Counted from the stretch's first letter, positions 19,880 to 29,980 are shown. The stretch is DNA of 64,000 nucleotides from Algibacter marinivivus (GCF_003143755.1 NZ_QFRI01000005.1:1-64000), one strand, 5' to 3'. The notes: generated by a model not told the origin, from the letters alone. Made by a program: numbers and translations.

Positions 19880-22333
19880 TTAAAAGTTATCGACATTTAG
19901 TATTACTCTAACCGACCGAAAATCTTTTATACTCAAGAAGCTATTATTTATTTTAATAATAGCTTCTTTCGTTTTTGCTAACGATTGCTGCTTTGGAATC
20001 TTTACTAGAATGTTTTTATGAAATTGATTTCTAATCCTAGCTATTGGTGGAGATTCTGGCCCTAAAACATGTTCTTTAAAAACTTGTCTTAAAGATTTGC
20101 TGTACCAAATTGAAGCCGTTTCTACTCTATTATAATCCTTATGCTTTAAAGTGATTTTTATTTGCTTATAAACGGGTGGATATTTAAAATTATATCTGTC
20201 GTTCATTTGCTCATTAAACATATCAATATAATTATTGGTAGATACTTGTTGTAATATATTATGATGTGGATTATAGGTTTGAATCAACACTTTACCTCGC
20301 TCTTGAGTACGTCCTGCCCTACCCGATACCTGTAACATCAGTTGAAAACTACGCTCGTGTGCTCTAAAGTCTGGAAAATTTAGCATGTTATCAGCATTCA
20401 TAATACCAACTAACTTTACATTCCTAAAATCCAAGCCTTTGGTTAGCATTTGTGTACCAACCAAAATATCAATCTCTTGTTGTTCTAATGCAGTAATTAT
20501 TTTTTCGTAGCCATATTTACCTCTTGTGGTATCCAAATCCATACGAGCTACTTTATGCTCAGGAAACAACAATTTTACTTCCTCTTCTATTTGCTCTGTA
20601 CCAAAACCCTTGTTGTCTAAATCTTGACTTCCACAAGCTTCACAATCTTGCATCATAGCAGCATTATATCCACAATAATGACAACGCAATTGATTACGGT
20701 ATTGATGATACGTTAAACTTACATCACAATTCGGACACTGTGGAGAATGTCCACAGGTTTTACACTCTACAATTGGCGAAAATCCACGTCGGTTTTGAAA
20801 CAGAATAATTTGATTGCCATCTTGTAATGTTTCAGTCATTTCTTCAATAAGTCTATCGCTAAAATGCCCTTTCATGCGTTTCTTCTTCAGCTTATCCTTA
20901 ATATCCACCAACTCTACATCTGGCATCAACACATCATTATATCGCTTTGTAATTTCAACAAAGCCATACTTATTTTGTTTCGCATTAAAATAACTTTCCA
21001 AACTGGGTGTAGCAGATCCTAAAAGCGTTTTTGCATGATGCATATGAGCTAAAACAACTGCAGTATCTCGGGCATGATAACGTGGAGCAGGATCAAACTG
21101 CTTGAAAGACTGTTCGTGCTCTTCATCAACAATTATTAACCCTAAATTATTAAAAGGTAAAAATATAGATGAGCGCGCGCCTAACATTATTTTCGCTTTC
21201 GCGGAATTATGTAAAACGTTGTTCCAGACCTCAACGCGCTCATGAACTGAATATTTTGAATGAAAAACAGCCACTTGTTCTCCAAAATAATTTTGAAGCC
21301 TTGTAATTAATTGAGTAGTTAATGCTATTTCTGGAAGTAAATACAATACCTGTTTCCCTTCATTTAATACATCTTCAATTAACTTAACATACACTTCAGT
21401 TTTACCTGAGGACGTTACACCGTGTAGTAAAGTAACTTGGTGCTTTTCAAAAGATGCTTTTATTTCACTTAAAGCTGTTTTTTGATACTCATTAAGTCGT
21501 TTTGATGCTTCAGTATCTTCACCGGAATATTCAACTCTATCCGTTTGAATATGATATTCTTCTAAAACACCTTTATCAACTAAAGCTTTTATTATGGATG
21601 TAGAGACATCACTTTCTTCTGATAAATCTTTTACTTTTACTGGTTTCTTTGTTTTAGCGGAAATTGAAAACAACGTCATCACAACATCTCGCTGCTTTGG
21701 CGCTCTACTTAATTCGTCTAACAAATTGTGAAGTGCTTTATCTGAAGTAAAATTGGAATGTAATTTAACATAGCGTACCAATTTAGGCTTATACTTTTCA
21801 TAAACTTCTTCCTCAACAGAAATGGCTTCTTTTTCAATTAATCTTTTAATTACAGGAAGCACATTTTTTTTATCCAAAATGTTAGAAATATCATGAATTT
21901 TAAGAGTTGATTGATGGTGTAAAGCTTCAAAAACTAGAAACTCATCATCTTTTAAAATAGATTCATCAAAATTCTCAACTATGTTTTTAGTAATTACTGT
22001 TTCGCTTTCTAAAATAAAAGCACTTGGTAATGCTGCTCGCATAACATCACCTAACGTACACATATAGTAACTTGAAATCCATTCCCAAAGTTTCAATTGC
22101 GTTTTGTTTACAATGGGAGTTTCATCTAATATCTGTTGAATATCTTTAGCTTCATAAGCAGTAGGCCCATTGCTATGAACATTATATACAATTCCCGTAT
22201 AAATTTTAGATTTTCCAAATGGCACTGCAACACGTACCCCAGGTTTTATAAAATCAGCTTCAGAAGTTGTAATCCTATACGTAAATAATTTTTGGAGAGG
22301 GATTGGAATAATAACATCAATAAAGAAAGACAT
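19880..22333 (-). CDS. priA: Primosomal protein N' (replication restart helicase PriA)
   Basis: A superfamily 2 3'-5' helicase of 817 residues that reloads the replicative helicase at stalled forks. The N-terminal DNA-binding region (FFIDVIIPIPLQKLFTY, GVRVAVPFGKSKIYTG) is followed by Walker A HGVTSSGKTEVY (about 303-314), the DEEH box IIVDEEHEQSFKQ (about 400), and GSATPSLESY. The zinc-binding insertion has eight cysteines at about 521-564 (CKTCGHSPQCPNC, CHYCG, CEACG). Helicase motifs V-VI (ILVGTQMLTKGLDF, QVSGRAGR) complete it. Length is slightly above the E. coli protein (about 730) and normal for Bacteroidota. The 23-base gap to the upstream YihY gene suggests co-transcription. Confidence 0.97.
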   Translation of the reverse strand: MSFFIDVIIPIPLQKLFTYRITTSEADFIKPGVRVAVPFGKSKIYTGIVYNVHSNGPTAYEAKDIQQILDETPIVNKTQLKLWEWISSYYMCTLGDVMRAALPSAFILESETVITKNIVENFDESILKDDEFLVFEALHHQSTLKIHDISNILDKKNVLPVIKRLIEKEAISVEEEVYEKYKPKLVRYVKLHSNFTSDKALHNLLDELSRAPKQRDVVMTLFSISAKTKKPVKVKDLSEESDVSTSIIKALVDKGVLEEYHIQTDRVEYSGEDTEASKRLNEYQKTALSEIKASFEKHQVTLLHGVTSSGKTEVYVKLIEDVLNEGKQVLYLLPEIALTTQLITRLQNYFGEQVAVFHSKYSVHERVEVWNNVLHNSAKAKIMLGARSSIFLPFNNLGLIIVDEEHEQSFKQFDPAPRYHARDTAVVLAHMHHAKTLLGSATPSLESYFNAKQNKYGFVEITKRYNDVLMPDVELVDIKDKLKKKRMKGHFSDRLIEEMTETLQDGNQIILFQNRRGFSPIVECKTCGHSPQCPNCDVSLTYHQYRNQLRCHYCGYNAAMMQDCEACGSQDLDNKGFGTEQIEEEVKLLFPEHKVARMDLDTTRGKYGYEKIITALEQQEIDILVGTQMLTKGLDFRNVKLVGIMNADNMLNFPDFRAHERSFQLMLQVSGRAGRTQERGKVLIQTYNPHHNILQQVSTNNYIDMFNEQMNDRYNFKYPPVYKQIKITLKHKDYNRVETASIWYSKSLRQVFKEHVLGPESPPIARIRNQFHKNILVKIPKQQSLAKTKEAIIKINNSFLSIKDFRSVRVILNVDNF

Positions 22334-22356
22334 AAGCTAAAAGTAATATTTTAAAA

Positions 22357-23310
22357 TTATTCTTCCTTTTTTGGATACTTTCGTAAAAACTGAAGTGATG
22401 CATTAAGTTCGTAACCTAATAACAAAATATTAGCATTAAGCCATAAGTAAAACAACAAAATTAATAAAGCTCCAATGGAACCATAAAGCTTGTTATATTG
22501 ACCAAAGTTCTCAATATAAATACCAAACAAATACGATGTTAACATAATTAACAACGTGGTAAAAATAGCACCAATGGAAAAGAACTTAGATGCCTTACCC
22601 TCTCTTGTCCCAAAGTAATATAAAGTTGCTGTGGCTATATATACCATAACTACAAAAAACAAATACTTTACAACGTTGGTCCAAAACACACCACTTGAAT
22701 CAACTTCATAACCTCTGTTTTCAAGAGCATTAAGTAATTCTTGAACAACATATATTTGAATGTACCCTAATACTATAATAGTAATAATAAGTAAGAAAGC
22801 CAATATTAATGCTATACTTAAAGCATACATGTATTGTTTAAAAACATTCCTTGTTAATTGTTCATGATAAGAATTTTCAAAACCAGAAAACACAGCGTTT
22901 ACTCCATTTGCCATTAGCAGTATTGATAATATAAAAACAGATGACAACAACCCACCACGTTCTGACTGGTCTATATTTTCAAAAATGTTTTGAAAGAAAA
23001 AATCAGATGTACTTGGTGGTAAAAAAGATTCCAAGAACTGCAAAAATTCAATTTTAAAATCATCAATAGGTACGTAAGGAATAATGATTAAAACAAATAA
23101 TAAAAACGGAAAAATTGCTGTAAAAAAACTAAAAGCAATAGCACTTGCTCTTGTTGTTAATGCACCTTTAACTATACCTGTAATATAAAGTTCAATTAAA
23201 TCATAAAATGATAATCCTTCTAAGCCTGGTAATTTTAATTGCTTAAAAAATCGCACCAATATATTTATCACTGGAATTTTATCAAGCTTTTCTTCAAAGG
23301 ATTTTGGCAT
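22357..23310 (-). CDS. YihY/BrkB-family inner membrane protein
   Basis: A membrane protein of 317 residues with about six hydrophobic segments, among them AIAFSFFTAIFPFLLFVLII, LSSVFILSILLMANGVNAVF, ALSIALILAFLLIITIIVLGY, YLFFVVMVYIATATLYYFG and GALLILLFYLWLNANILLLGYEL. The family landmarks ASAIAFSFFTAIFPF, ANGVNAVFSGFENSY, YGSIGALLILLFYLW and GYELNASL are all present. The family was once called RNase BN by mistake; its biochemical role is not settled. The C-terminus is a short charged tail (FLRKYPKKEE). The gene lies upstream of priA on the same strand. Confidence 0.93.
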   Translation of the reverse strand: MPKSFEEKLDKIPVINILVRFFKQLKLPGLEGLSFYDLIELYITGIVKGALTTRASAIAFSFFTAIFPFLLFVLIIIPYVPIDDFKIEFLQFLESFLPPSTSDFFFQNIFENIDQSERGGLLSSVFILSILLMANGVNAVFSGFENSYHEQLTRNVFKQYMYALSIALILAFLLIITIIVLGYIQIYVVQELLNALENRGYEVDSSGVFWTNVVKYLFFVVMVYIATATLYYFGTREGKASKFFSIGAIFTTLLIMLTSYLFGIYIENFGQYNKLYGSIGALLILLFYLWLNANILLLGYELNASLQFLRKYPKKEE

Positions 23311-23394
23311 TAATAATTTGCGTTTTAACTATTAGCAAAGTTATTAAAATAAAGATGGTCTATTAAATATAAAAAGTATTAAGATGGAATAAAA

Positions 23395-24255
23395 TTACTT
23401 TACAGCTTTTAAACTTAAATCCATGTTATGAACTGAATGCGTTAAGGCGCCACAAGAAATGTAATTCACACCACATTCTGCATAATGCCTAATAGTGGTT
23501 TCGTTTATATTACCTGAAGATTCTGTTAAGCATTTATCACCAATTAACTTAACCGCTTTTCTGGTGTCTTCGTAATCAAAATTATCCAACAAGATTCTGT
23601 AAACACCATCGTTATTTAATATTTCTTGAACTTCAAATAAATCTCTAGCTTCAACCATAATTTGTAAGTTTTTACCAGTTTCATTCAAATATTGCTTTGA
23701 TGTTTCAATAGCTTTTGTAATACCTCCAGCGAAATCAATATGATTATCTTTAAGCATAATCATATCATATAATGCGAATCTATGATTTTCACCTCCACCT
23801 ATTTTAACTGCCCATTTTTCTAAAACACGAATTCCTGGAGTTGTTTTTCTAGTATCTAAAATTCTAGTTTTTGTACCGTCAATTAAATTAACAAACGTTC
23901 TGGTTTTTGTTGCAATAGCACTCATACGTTGCATAGCGTTTAATACTGTACGTTCTGCCTTTAAAATAGATTGAGAAGGTCCTTCAACATACATCACTAT
24001 ATCTCCAAAAGTGACTTCAGAGCCATCTTGAATTCGTACATCTAATTTTAAACTCTTATCAACATATGCAAATACTTTTTTAGCAAAATTCACACCGCCA
24101 ATAACACCTTTATCCTTAACTAAAAGTTTAGCCTTACCTCTTGCATTTGCTGGAATACAAGCTAATGAACTATGATCGCCATCTCCTACATCTTCTCTTA
24201 TAGCGTTTTCAATAATCATCTTCACTTCTGTGTCAAACTGCTCTTGTGTAATCAT
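23395..24255 (-). CDS. nadC: Nicotinate-nucleotide diphosphorylase (carboxylating)
   Basis: Converts quinolinate and PRPP to nicotinate mononucleotide, CO2 and pyrophosphate in de novo NAD synthesis. The 286-residue protein has the family motifs EDVGDGDHSSL (N-terminal), ERTVLNAMQRMSAIATKT, the substrate-binding LDTRKTTPGIRVLEKWAV, GGGENHRFALYDMIMLKDNHI, EARDLFEVQEIL, ILLDNF and the C-terminal ESSGNINETTIRHYAECGVNYIS. All expected basic substrate-binding residues (R and K in TRKTTPG and the H in GGENHR) are visible. No nadA or nadB is adjacent. It is divergent from rlmH. Confidence 0.97.
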   Translation of the reverse strand: MITQEQFDTEVKMIIENAIREDVGDGDHSSLACIPANARGKAKLLVKDKGVIGGVNFAKKVFAYVDKSLKLDVRIQDGSEVTFGDIVMYVEGPSQSILKAERTVLNAMQRMSAIATKTRTFVNLIDGTKTRILDTRKTTPGIRVLEKWAVKIGGGENHRFALYDMIMLKDNHIDFAGGITKAIETSKQYLNETGKNLQIMVEARDLFEVQEILNNDGVYRILLDNFDYEDTRKAVKLIGDKCLTESSGNINETTIRHYAECGVNYISCGALTHSVHNMDLSLKAVK

Positions 24256-24373
24256 AATATATTGTTAGTTAATCCGAACAAAAATAAGAAATAGATTCAC
24301 TAAATTAAATTTTACATTTACGAATTTTTTAATTTTTCTTTATTTAAATGCATTATTCATAAATACAGAATAG

Positions 24374-24381
24374 TAATTTTG
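24374..24381 (+). promoter_or_regulatory. -7 box five bases before the rlmH start codon
   Basis: TAATTTTG fits TAnnTTTG exactly and is followed by CTTTT and the ATG at 24387. If transcription begins the usual 5-7 bases downstream, the rlmH mRNA has no leader. No good -33 box was found. Confidence 0.5.
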
Positions 24382-24386
24382 CTTTT

Positions 24387-24860
24387 ATGAATATAAAACT
24401 TATTGCAATTGGTAAGACTGATAATAAACAACTTATGTTGTTAATTGATGATTATATGAAACGTTTAGGTTTCTATATAAAATTCTCTTTAGATATTATT
24501 CCAGATATAAAAAACTCAAAAAAATTAAGTAAAGTACAGCAAAAAAAGAAAGAGGGCGATCTTATTTTAAGTAAAGTTAATTCTAGCGATACAATAATAC
24601 TACTTGATGAAGGTGGAAAACAGTTTGATTCAATAGCATTTTCAAGCTATTTACAAAAACATATGAATTCTGGTATAAAGCAATTGGTTTTTGTAATTGG
24701 TGGACCATATGGCTTTTCTGAAGATGTTTATAAAAAAGCAAATGGGAAATTATCATTATCAAAAATGACATTTTCCCATCAAATGATTCGCTTATTTTTT
24801 ATTGAGCAATTATATAGAGGCTTCACTATTTTAAGGAACGAGCCCTATCATCATCGTTAA
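24387..24860 (+). CDS. rlmH: 23S rRNA (pseudouridine1915-N3)-methyltransferase
   Basis: A SPOUT-class methyltransferase of 157 residues, normal length, that methylates pseudouridine 1915 in helix 69 of 23S rRNA on assembled 70S ribosomes using S-adenosylmethionine. The knot region is clear: ILLDEGGKQFDSIAFS, LVFVIGGPYGFSEDVY, LSLSKMTFSHQMIRLFFIEQLYRGF and the C-terminal NEPYHHR, which closes the active site in the dimer. Its last four bases overlap the end of the convergent hibernation-factor gene. A -7 box lies almost against the start codon. Confidence 0.97.
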   Translation: MNIKLIAIGKTDNKQLMLLIDDYMKRLGFYIKFSLDIIPDIKNSKKLSKVQQKKKEGDLILSKVNSSDTIILLDEGGKQFDSIAFSSYLQKHMNSGIKQLVFVIGGPYGFSEDVYKKANGKLSLSKMTFSHQMIRLFFIEQLYRGFTILRNEPYHHR

Positions 24861-25162
24861 TGTGTTTTATAAACTTGCTTGCGCTTTTTTATTTGTCTAT
24901 CTAAATCACTTATCGTTTCTCTAACTGATACTTCAAAATTATGTTCATTTGAGGTTGCAAAAATTCGAGGTCCAGGTAAACTTAATTCTATATTACAAAT
25001 TTTACCTTTATTATGATCTTTTTCATCTTGCTTAAAGTGTACAGAAGCACTTATCAAAAATTCATATTTATTAAATAATTTTTCTAATTTTTCTTTTGTG
25101 AAAACTGAAAGTGTTTCACTTACATCTACTCCTACATACTGAATATTTACTGTCATAATCAT
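24857..25162 (-). CDS. hpf: Ribosome hibernation-promoting factor, short HPF/RaiA type
   Basis: A protein of 101 residues of the sigma-54 modulation/RaiA fold (beta-alpha-beta-beta-beta-alpha), with VNIQYVGVDVSETLSVFTKEKLEKLFNKY at the N-terminus, then a basic strand around KGKICNIELSLPGPRIFATSN and a C-terminal helix SVRETISDLDRQIKKRKQVYK. This size lacks the C-terminal dimerisation domain of long HPF. Family members bind the 30S A and P sites in slow growth. It may start at residue 3 (MTVNIQY). It faces rlmH and the two coding ends overlap by 4 bases, so both act on mature ribosomes and share a convergent 3' end. Confidence 0.88.
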   Translation of the reverse strand: MIMTVNIQYVGVDVSETLSVFTKEKLEKLFNKYEFLISASVHFKQDEKDHNKGKICNIELSLPGPRIFATSNEHNFEVSVRETISDLDRQIKKRKQVYKTH

Positions 25163-25289
25163 TCTCGTTTTTAATGTTTAAATTCAATTCTAAGATACAG
25201 ATTTTTTGATTAATTTAATCTAACAAAAATCATAAAAAGATGATAAATTTTTCATCTTATAATACTCTATATGTTTTTTAATTAAATAG

Positions 25290-25297
25290 TATTTTTG
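25290..25297 (+). promoter_or_regulatory. -7 box upstream of rdgB
   Basis: TATTTTTG, an exact TAnnTTTG match, lies 21 bases before the start codon at 25319. It predicts a leader of about 15 bases. A matching -33 box is not obvious. Confidence 0.45.
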
Positions 25298-25318
25298 AAA
25301 GTATAAATTTTATGATAC

Positions 25319-25906
25319 ATGCAACTCGTTTTCGCCACTAACAACCTAAATAAACTCAAAGAAGTTCAAACATTAATACCATCAAACATTAAACTTTTAA
25401 GTTTAAAAGATATTGGTTGTTTTGAAGATATTCCTGAAACACAAAACACAATTGAAGGTAATGCTATTCAAAAAGCTGAGTATGTAAAAGTCCATTATGG
25501 CTTTGATTGTTTTGCTGATGATACTGGCTTAGAGGTTGATGAGTTAAATGGTGCACCAGGTGTTTATTCAGCAAGATATGCTGGAAATCAAAGAGATTCA
25601 AACGATAATATGAATAAACTTTTAAGTGATTTATCTGATAAAAAAAATAGAAATGCGCAATTCAAAACAGTTATTGCGCTTCATTTAAACAATAATCTGC
25701 AATCATTCACTGGTATTTGTAAAGGAAAAATCACAGAAATAAAACATGGACAAAAAGGTTTTGGCTACGACCCCATTTTTAAACCAGATACTTTTAATAT
25801 GACTTTTGCAGAAATGAGTTTAAGTTTGAAAAATGAAATAGGACACAGAGGAAAAGCCATCAAAAAACTTGTTGAATTTCTAAATTCTCTGGAGCCAAAA
25901 ATTTAG
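25319..25906 (+). CDS. rdgB: XTP/dITP diphosphatase (RdgB/HAM1 family)
   Basis: Hydrolyses non-canonical purine nucleoside triphosphates (dITP, XTP, ITP) to the monophosphate and pyrophosphate, keeping them out of DNA and RNA. The 195-residue protein has every family motif: LVFATNNLNKLKEVQ, IEGNAIQKAEYV, FADDTGLEVDELNGAPGVYSARYAG, GKITEIKHGQKGFGYDPIF, TFAEMSLSLKNEIGHRGKAI. The catalytic Asp is in FADDTGL and the metal-binding Glu is probably in IEGNA. It is followed 57 bases later by the (p)ppGpp enzyme on the same strand. Confidence 0.96.
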   Translation: MQLVFATNNLNKLKEVQTLIPSNIKLLSLKDIGCFEDIPETQNTIEGNAIQKAEYVKVHYGFDCFADDTGLEVDELNGAPGVYSARYAGNQRDSNDNMNKLLSDLSDKKNRNAQFKTVIALHLNNNLQSFTGICKGKITEIKHGQKGFGYDPIFKPDTFNMTFAEMSLSLKNEIGHRGKAIKKLVEFLNSLEPKI

Positions 25907-25928
25907 CAATAAAAAATTAAATTTCATG

Positions 25929-25959
25929 TTGGCTGTTAACATTCTTTATGTTACTTTTA
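25929..25959 (+). promoter_or_regulatory. Possible promoter of the (p)ppGpp enzyme gene
   Basis: TTGG (25929-25932), 19 bases, TACTTTTA (25952-25959), one mismatch from TAnnTTTG. It ends 4 bases before the start codon, so a leaderless mRNA would result. Weak support. Confidence 0.35.
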
Positions 25960-25963
25960 ATCT

Positions 25964-28189
25964 ATGATTGAGGAAGCTATAGAAAAAGAAAATGCAGCTA
26001 TTGCTAAAGCCTACAAAGAGTTACTTAAAGTAAGTTATACCACACTTTCTAAAGAAGATAAAAAACTTATAAGAAGCGCTTTTGAGATTGCTTTAGATGG
26101 GCATAAAGACCAAAGGAGAAAATCTGGTGAAGCCTATATTTTTCATCCATTAGCTGTGGCTAAAATTGTAGCTCAAGAAATTGGTTTAGATGCCACCTCA
26201 ATCGCTTCTGCACTTCTTCATGATGTAGTTGAAGATAGTCCCGATTACGAAATAAAAGACATAGAAAAAAAGTTTGGTAAAACCATAGCTACTATTGTTG
26301 ATGGGCTCACAAAAATTTCTTCTTTAAGTAAAGAAAAAGATATGGATGTGTCTTTGCAAGCAGAGAACTTCCGTAAAATGCTCTTAACACTTAATGATGA
26401 TGTTAGGGTTATTATTATAAAAATTGCTGATAGGTTACATAACATGCAAACTATGGACTCTATGCGTCCTGATAAGCAAGTAAAAATAGCATCTGAAACA
26501 CTTTATATATATGCACCTTTAGCACATAGAATAGGACTATATAACATAAAAACTGAACTTGAAGATTTAGGCTTAAAATATACTGAACCTGATGTTTACA
26601 ATGATATTCTTGGGAAAATAAAAGAAAGCAAAGAAGAACAGGACAAATATATTGCTCAATTTAGTGGCGTTATAGAAAACTCTTTAGAAAAAGAGAATCT
26701 TCGTTACCAAATAAAAGGAAGACCAAAATCTATTTTTTCTATCAGAAAAAAAATGATTGCTCAAGGTGTTTCCTTTGATGAAGTTTATGACAAATTTGCC
26801 ATAAGAATTATTTACAAATGTGATTCTGACCCTCAAAATGAAAAATTTATTGCTTGGAAAATTTATTCTATTGTAACGGACCATTTTAGACCAAACCCAA
26901 TTCGTCTACGAGACTGGATTTCCTCTCCAAAATCAACAGGATACGAAGCTTTACATATTACTGTAATGGGACCAAGAGGAAGATGGGTTGAAGTTCAAAT
27001 TCGAAGTGAGCGCATGCATGAAATTGCAGAAAAAGGTTATGCAGCACATTACAAATACAAACAAGGGAGCGACAAGGAAGATAATTTAGAAAGTTGGATA
27101 AACAGATTACAAGAAGCGCTAGAAAATCCAGACATGAATGCTGTTGATTTTGTTGAACAATTTAAGCTAAACTTATATTCCAAAGAAATTTTTGTTTTCA
27201 CACCGGCTGGTGATTTAAAATCGCTTCCAAAAGGTGCAACTGCCCTTGATTTTGCATTTAGTATTCATACAGAAGTTGGAATGAAAACTCGAGGAGCAAA
27301 AGTTAATGGAAAACTTGAACCTTTGAGCCATGAATTAAATAGTGGAGATCAAGTTGATATTTTAACAGGACAGAATATAAAACCAAATCCAAACTGGTTA
27401 GATTATACTACAACTGCGCGTGCAAGAAGTAAAATAAAATCTGCGTTAAAAGAAAATAAAAAACAAATAGGTGAAGATGGTAAAGAAATTCTTCGTCGTA
27501 AATTAAAACAACTTAAAATTACACTTGATGAAAGCTCCATTAATGAAATGGTTAACTATTTCAAGCTTAAAACAAGTTTAGATCTTTTTTACAGAATTGG
27601 AATTGGTACTATTGATAATACCATGCTAAAAAGCTATGCCTCTTCTAGAAGCAATGCTTTAATGAGTTTTATTAAAAGTAAAATTTCTAGAAAGCAAACA
27701 GTTAGTAAGGAAGAAATAGAAAAACAAGAAGTTACTGTAAAATATGATTCTCTTGTTTTTGGTAAAGAAGAAGAAAAACTAGATTACAAACTATCAAATT
27801 GTTGTAATCCAATACCAGGAGATAGTGTTTTTGGGTTTTTAACTGTAAATGAAGGTATTAAAGTGCATAAGAAAAATTGCCCAAACGCTGTTAGTCTGCA
27901 ATCTAATTATGCCTACAGAATCATGCCTGCAAAATGGATTGATTCAACGCAACAGGAGTTTTTAGTAAAAATTGAGTTAACCGGAATTGATCATATTGGT
28001 CTCGTAAATGATATTACAAGTATAGTTTCAGAAAATATGCATGTGGATATGAAAAGTATTAGTTTTGAAAGTAATGATGGTCTTTTTTCTGGAAAAATTA
28101 ATGTACTTGTTAAAAATAATACTATTATAAGAAAGCTTTTAGAAAAACTTAAAAAAATTAATGGTATAGATAAGGTAAGAAGAGTATAA
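25964..28189 (+). CDS. Bifunctional (p)ppGpp synthetase/hydrolase (RelA/SpoT homologue)
   Basis: A long RSH enzyme of 741 residues that makes and degrades the stringent-response alarmone. Domains in order: HD hydrolase (about 45-200) with the metal-binding His in FHPLAVA and LLHDVVED, then ADRLHNMQT; synthetase (about 245-375) with [29 protein letters not shown] and [28 protein letters not shown] (about 403-465) with [23 protein letters not shown]; a zinc-finger-like [16 protein letters not shown]; and a C-terminal ACT domain (about 665-741). The intact HD motif argues for a functional hydrolase, so it is probably the single Rel-type enzyme of this cell. The Fur-family gene follows 26 bases later. 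Confidence 0.96.
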   Translation: MIEEAIEKENAAIAKAYKELLKVSYTTLSKEDKKLIRSAFEIALDGHKDQRRKSGEAYIFHPLAVAKIVAQEIGLDATSIASALLHDVVEDSPDYEIKDIEKKFGKTIATIVDGLTKISSLSKEKDMDVSLQAENFRKMLLTLNDDVRVIIIKIADRLHNMQTMDSMRPDKQVKIASETLYIYAPLAHRIGLYNIKTELEDLGLKYTEPDVYNDILGKIKESKEEQDKYIAQFSGVIENSLEKENLRYQIKGRPKSIFSIRKKMIAQGVSFDEVYDKFAIRIIYKCDSDPQNEKFIAWKIYSIVTDHFRPNPIRLRDWISSPKSTGYEALHITVMGPRGRWVEVQIRSERMHEIAEKGYAAHYKYKQGSDKEDNLESWINRLQEALENPDMNAVDFVEQFKLNLYSKEIFVFTPAGDLKSLPKGATALDFAFSIHTEVGMKTRGAKVNGKLEPLSHELNSGDQVDILTGQNIKPNPNWLDYTTTARARSKIKSALKENKKQIGEDGKEILRRKLKQLKITLDESSINEMVNYFKLKTSLDLFYRIGIGTIDNTMLKSYASSRSNALMSFIKSKISRKQTVSKEEIEKQEVTVKYDSLVFGKEEEKLDYKLSNCCNPIPGDSVFGFLTVNEGIKVHKKNCPNAVSLQSNYAYRIMPAKWIDSTQQEFLVKIELTGIDHIGLVNDITSIVSENMHVDMKSISFESNDGLFSGKINVLVKNNTIIRKLLEKLKKINGIDKVRRV

Positions 28190-28196
28190 AAAAGTG

Positions 28197-28204
28197 TAAA
28201 TTTG
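28197..28204 (+). promoter_or_regulatory. -7 box upstream of the Fur-family gene
   Basis: TAAATTTG followed by CG, 11 bases before the start codon at 28216. It predicts a leader of about 5 bases. It lies just after the stop of the (p)ppGpp enzyme gene, so read-through is also possible. Confidence 0.45.
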
Positions 28205-28215
28205 CGACGAAAATT

Positions 28216-28674
28216 ATGGACGAAAAGGCAGATTCGAAAAATCAAGAGATAGTTAAAAGCGTATTTACTAGCTTTTTAGAAACTAACGGGCACCGAAAAA
28301 CTCCCGAACGTTATGCTATACTTCAAGAAATCTATAATAACAATGAGCATTTTGATATAGAGTCTTTATATCTTAATATGAAAAATAAAAAGTATCGTGT
28401 TTCTCGTGCTACTTTATACAATACCATAGAATTACTTTTAGAATGTGGCTTGGTTAGGAAACACCAATTTGGTCAAAATCAAGCGCATTATGAAAAATCG
28501 TATTTCGATAGACAACATGATCATGTTATTCTAACAGATACTGGTGAAGTTATCGAATTTTGCGATCCAAGAATTCAATCTATAAAAAAAACTATCGAAG
28601 AAGTTTTCGATATCGAAATTAATAACCACTCGCTTTATTTCTACGGAAATAGAAAATCAACAACCAATAACTAA
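28216..28674 (+). CDS. Fur-family transcriptional regulator
   Basis: A metal-responsive repressor of 152 residues. An N-terminal winged helix (about 10-90: [52 protein letters not shown]) precedes the dimerisation and metal-sensing domain ([22 protein letters not shown]). The His in HFD and the HDH motif are likely regulatory metal ligands. The two CxxC pairs that hold structural zinc in many Fur proteins are absent. Iron, zinc or peroxide sensing (Fur, Zur, PerR) cannot be distinguished from sequence. It sits 8 bases before purA, an arrangement that suggests co-transcription. Confidence 0.93.
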   Translation: MDEKADSKNQEIVKSVFTSFLETNGHRKTPERYAILQEIYNNNEHFDIESLYLNMKNKKYRVSRATLYNTIELLLECGLVRKHQFGQNQAHYEKSYFDRQHDHVILTDTGEVIEFCDPRIQSIKKTIEEVFDIEINNHSLYFYGNRKSTTNN

Positions 28675-28682
28675 TTTTTACA

Positions 28683-29957
28683 ATGGCAGTAGATTTACTA
28701 CTAGGACTACAATGGGGTGACGAAGGCAAAGGAAAAATTGTTGACGTACTTACCTCAAACTACAATATTATTGCACGTTTTCAAGGAGGACCAAATGCAG
28801 GACATACTTTAGTTTTTAACGGAAGAAAACATGTGCTTCATACCATTCCTTCAGGAATATTTCATGATGAAGCTACTAACCTAGTTGGAAATGGTGTAGT
28901 TATAGATCCTGTAATTTTTAAAGGAGAACTAGACAAATTAGAAGAACAAGATGTTGATTACAGAAAATCTTTATTAATTTCTAGAAAAGCACATATCATT
29001 TTACCAACTCATCGTTTACTAGATGCTGCTAGTGAAGCTTCAAAAGGAAAAGCTAAAATTGGTTCTACCCTAAAAGGTATTGGTCCAACTTATATGGATA
29101 AAACGGGCAGAAATGGTATCCGTGTTGGAGATTTAGAACTAAGTGATTGGAAAGAGCGTTATAGAGCTTTAGCAGATAAGCATGAGTCTATGATTGCTTA
29201 TTATAATGTTGAAATTGAATATGATTTAAAAGAACTAGAAGAAGAGTTTTTTAAAGCTGTAAATATTCTAAAATCCTTAAAATTCATTGATTCTGAGGAA
29301 TATATATACCAAGCACAAAAATCTGGACAAAGTATTTTAGCTGAAGGTGCTCAAGGATCTTTATTAGATATAGACTTTGGTACTTATCCTTTTGTAACTT
29401 CAAGTAACACAACAGCAGCAGGTGCTTGTACTGGTCTAGGTGTTGCACCAAATAAAATTGGTGAAGTATTTGGAATTTTCAAAGCGTATACGACGCGAGT
29501 GGGCTCTGGTCCCTTCCCTACTGAGCTATTTGATGAAGATGGAGCAACTATGGCTAAAGTTGGTAATGAGTTTGGTGCAACTACTGGTAGACCAAGACGT
29601 TGCGGTTGGCTAGATTTAGTAGCATTAAAATATGCATGTCAAGTAAATGGTGTTACTCAACTTATGATGATGAAAGGCGATGTCCTTTCTGGTTTTAAAA
29701 CGCTTAAAGTTTGTACAGCATATAAATATAAAGGTGATGTAATTGAACACTTACCATATAATATAGAGCCAGAAAATGTAGAGCCTATTTATACAGACTT
29801 TAGCGGTTGGAATGAGGATTTAACAGAAATGTCTGAAGCATCGCAAATGCCAAAAGCATTAAACGATTATATAGCGTTTTTAGAGAAAGAACTTGAAATT
29901 CCTATTACAATTGTTTCTGTTGGTCCTGATAGAAAACAGACTATTTTTAGGAAATAA
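28683..29957 (+). CDS. purA: Adenylosuccinate synthase
   Basis: Joins IMP and aspartate using GTP to form adenylosuccinate, the first committed step to AMP. The 424-residue length is normal. Motifs: the P-loop-like LLGLQWGDEGKGKIVD with catalytic Asp, RFQGGPNAGHTLV with catalytic His, HTIPSGIFH, GIGPTYMDKTGRNGIRVGDL, EGAQGSLLDIDFGTYPFVTSSNT, TRVGSGPFPTEL, GATTGRPRRCGWLDLVAL and the GTP-binding VGPDRKQTI at the end. It follows the Fur-family gene by 8 bases and ends at a strong terminator. Confidence 0.98.
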   Translation: MAVDLLLGLQWGDEGKGKIVDVLTSNYNIIARFQGGPNAGHTLVFNGRKHVLHTIPSGIFHDEATNLVGNGVVIDPVIFKGELDKLEEQDVDYRKSLLISRKAHIILPTHRLLDAASEASKGKAKIGSTLKGIGPTYMDKTGRNGIRVGDLELSDWKERYRALADKHESMIAYYNVEIEYDLKELEEEFFKAVNILKSLKFIDSEEYIYQAQKSGQSILAEGAQGSLLDIDFGTYPFVTSSNTTAAGACTGLGVAPNKIGEVFGIFKAYTTRVGSGPFPTELFDEDGATMAKVGNEFGATTGRPRRCGWLDLVALKYACQVNGVTQLMMMKGDVLSGFKTLKVCTAYKYKGDVIEHLPYNIEPENVEPIYTDFSGWNEDLTEMSEASQMPKALNDYIAFLEKELEIPITIVSVGPDRKQTIFRK

Positions 29958-29980
29958 TATTTTCAAAATTTCTAAATATA

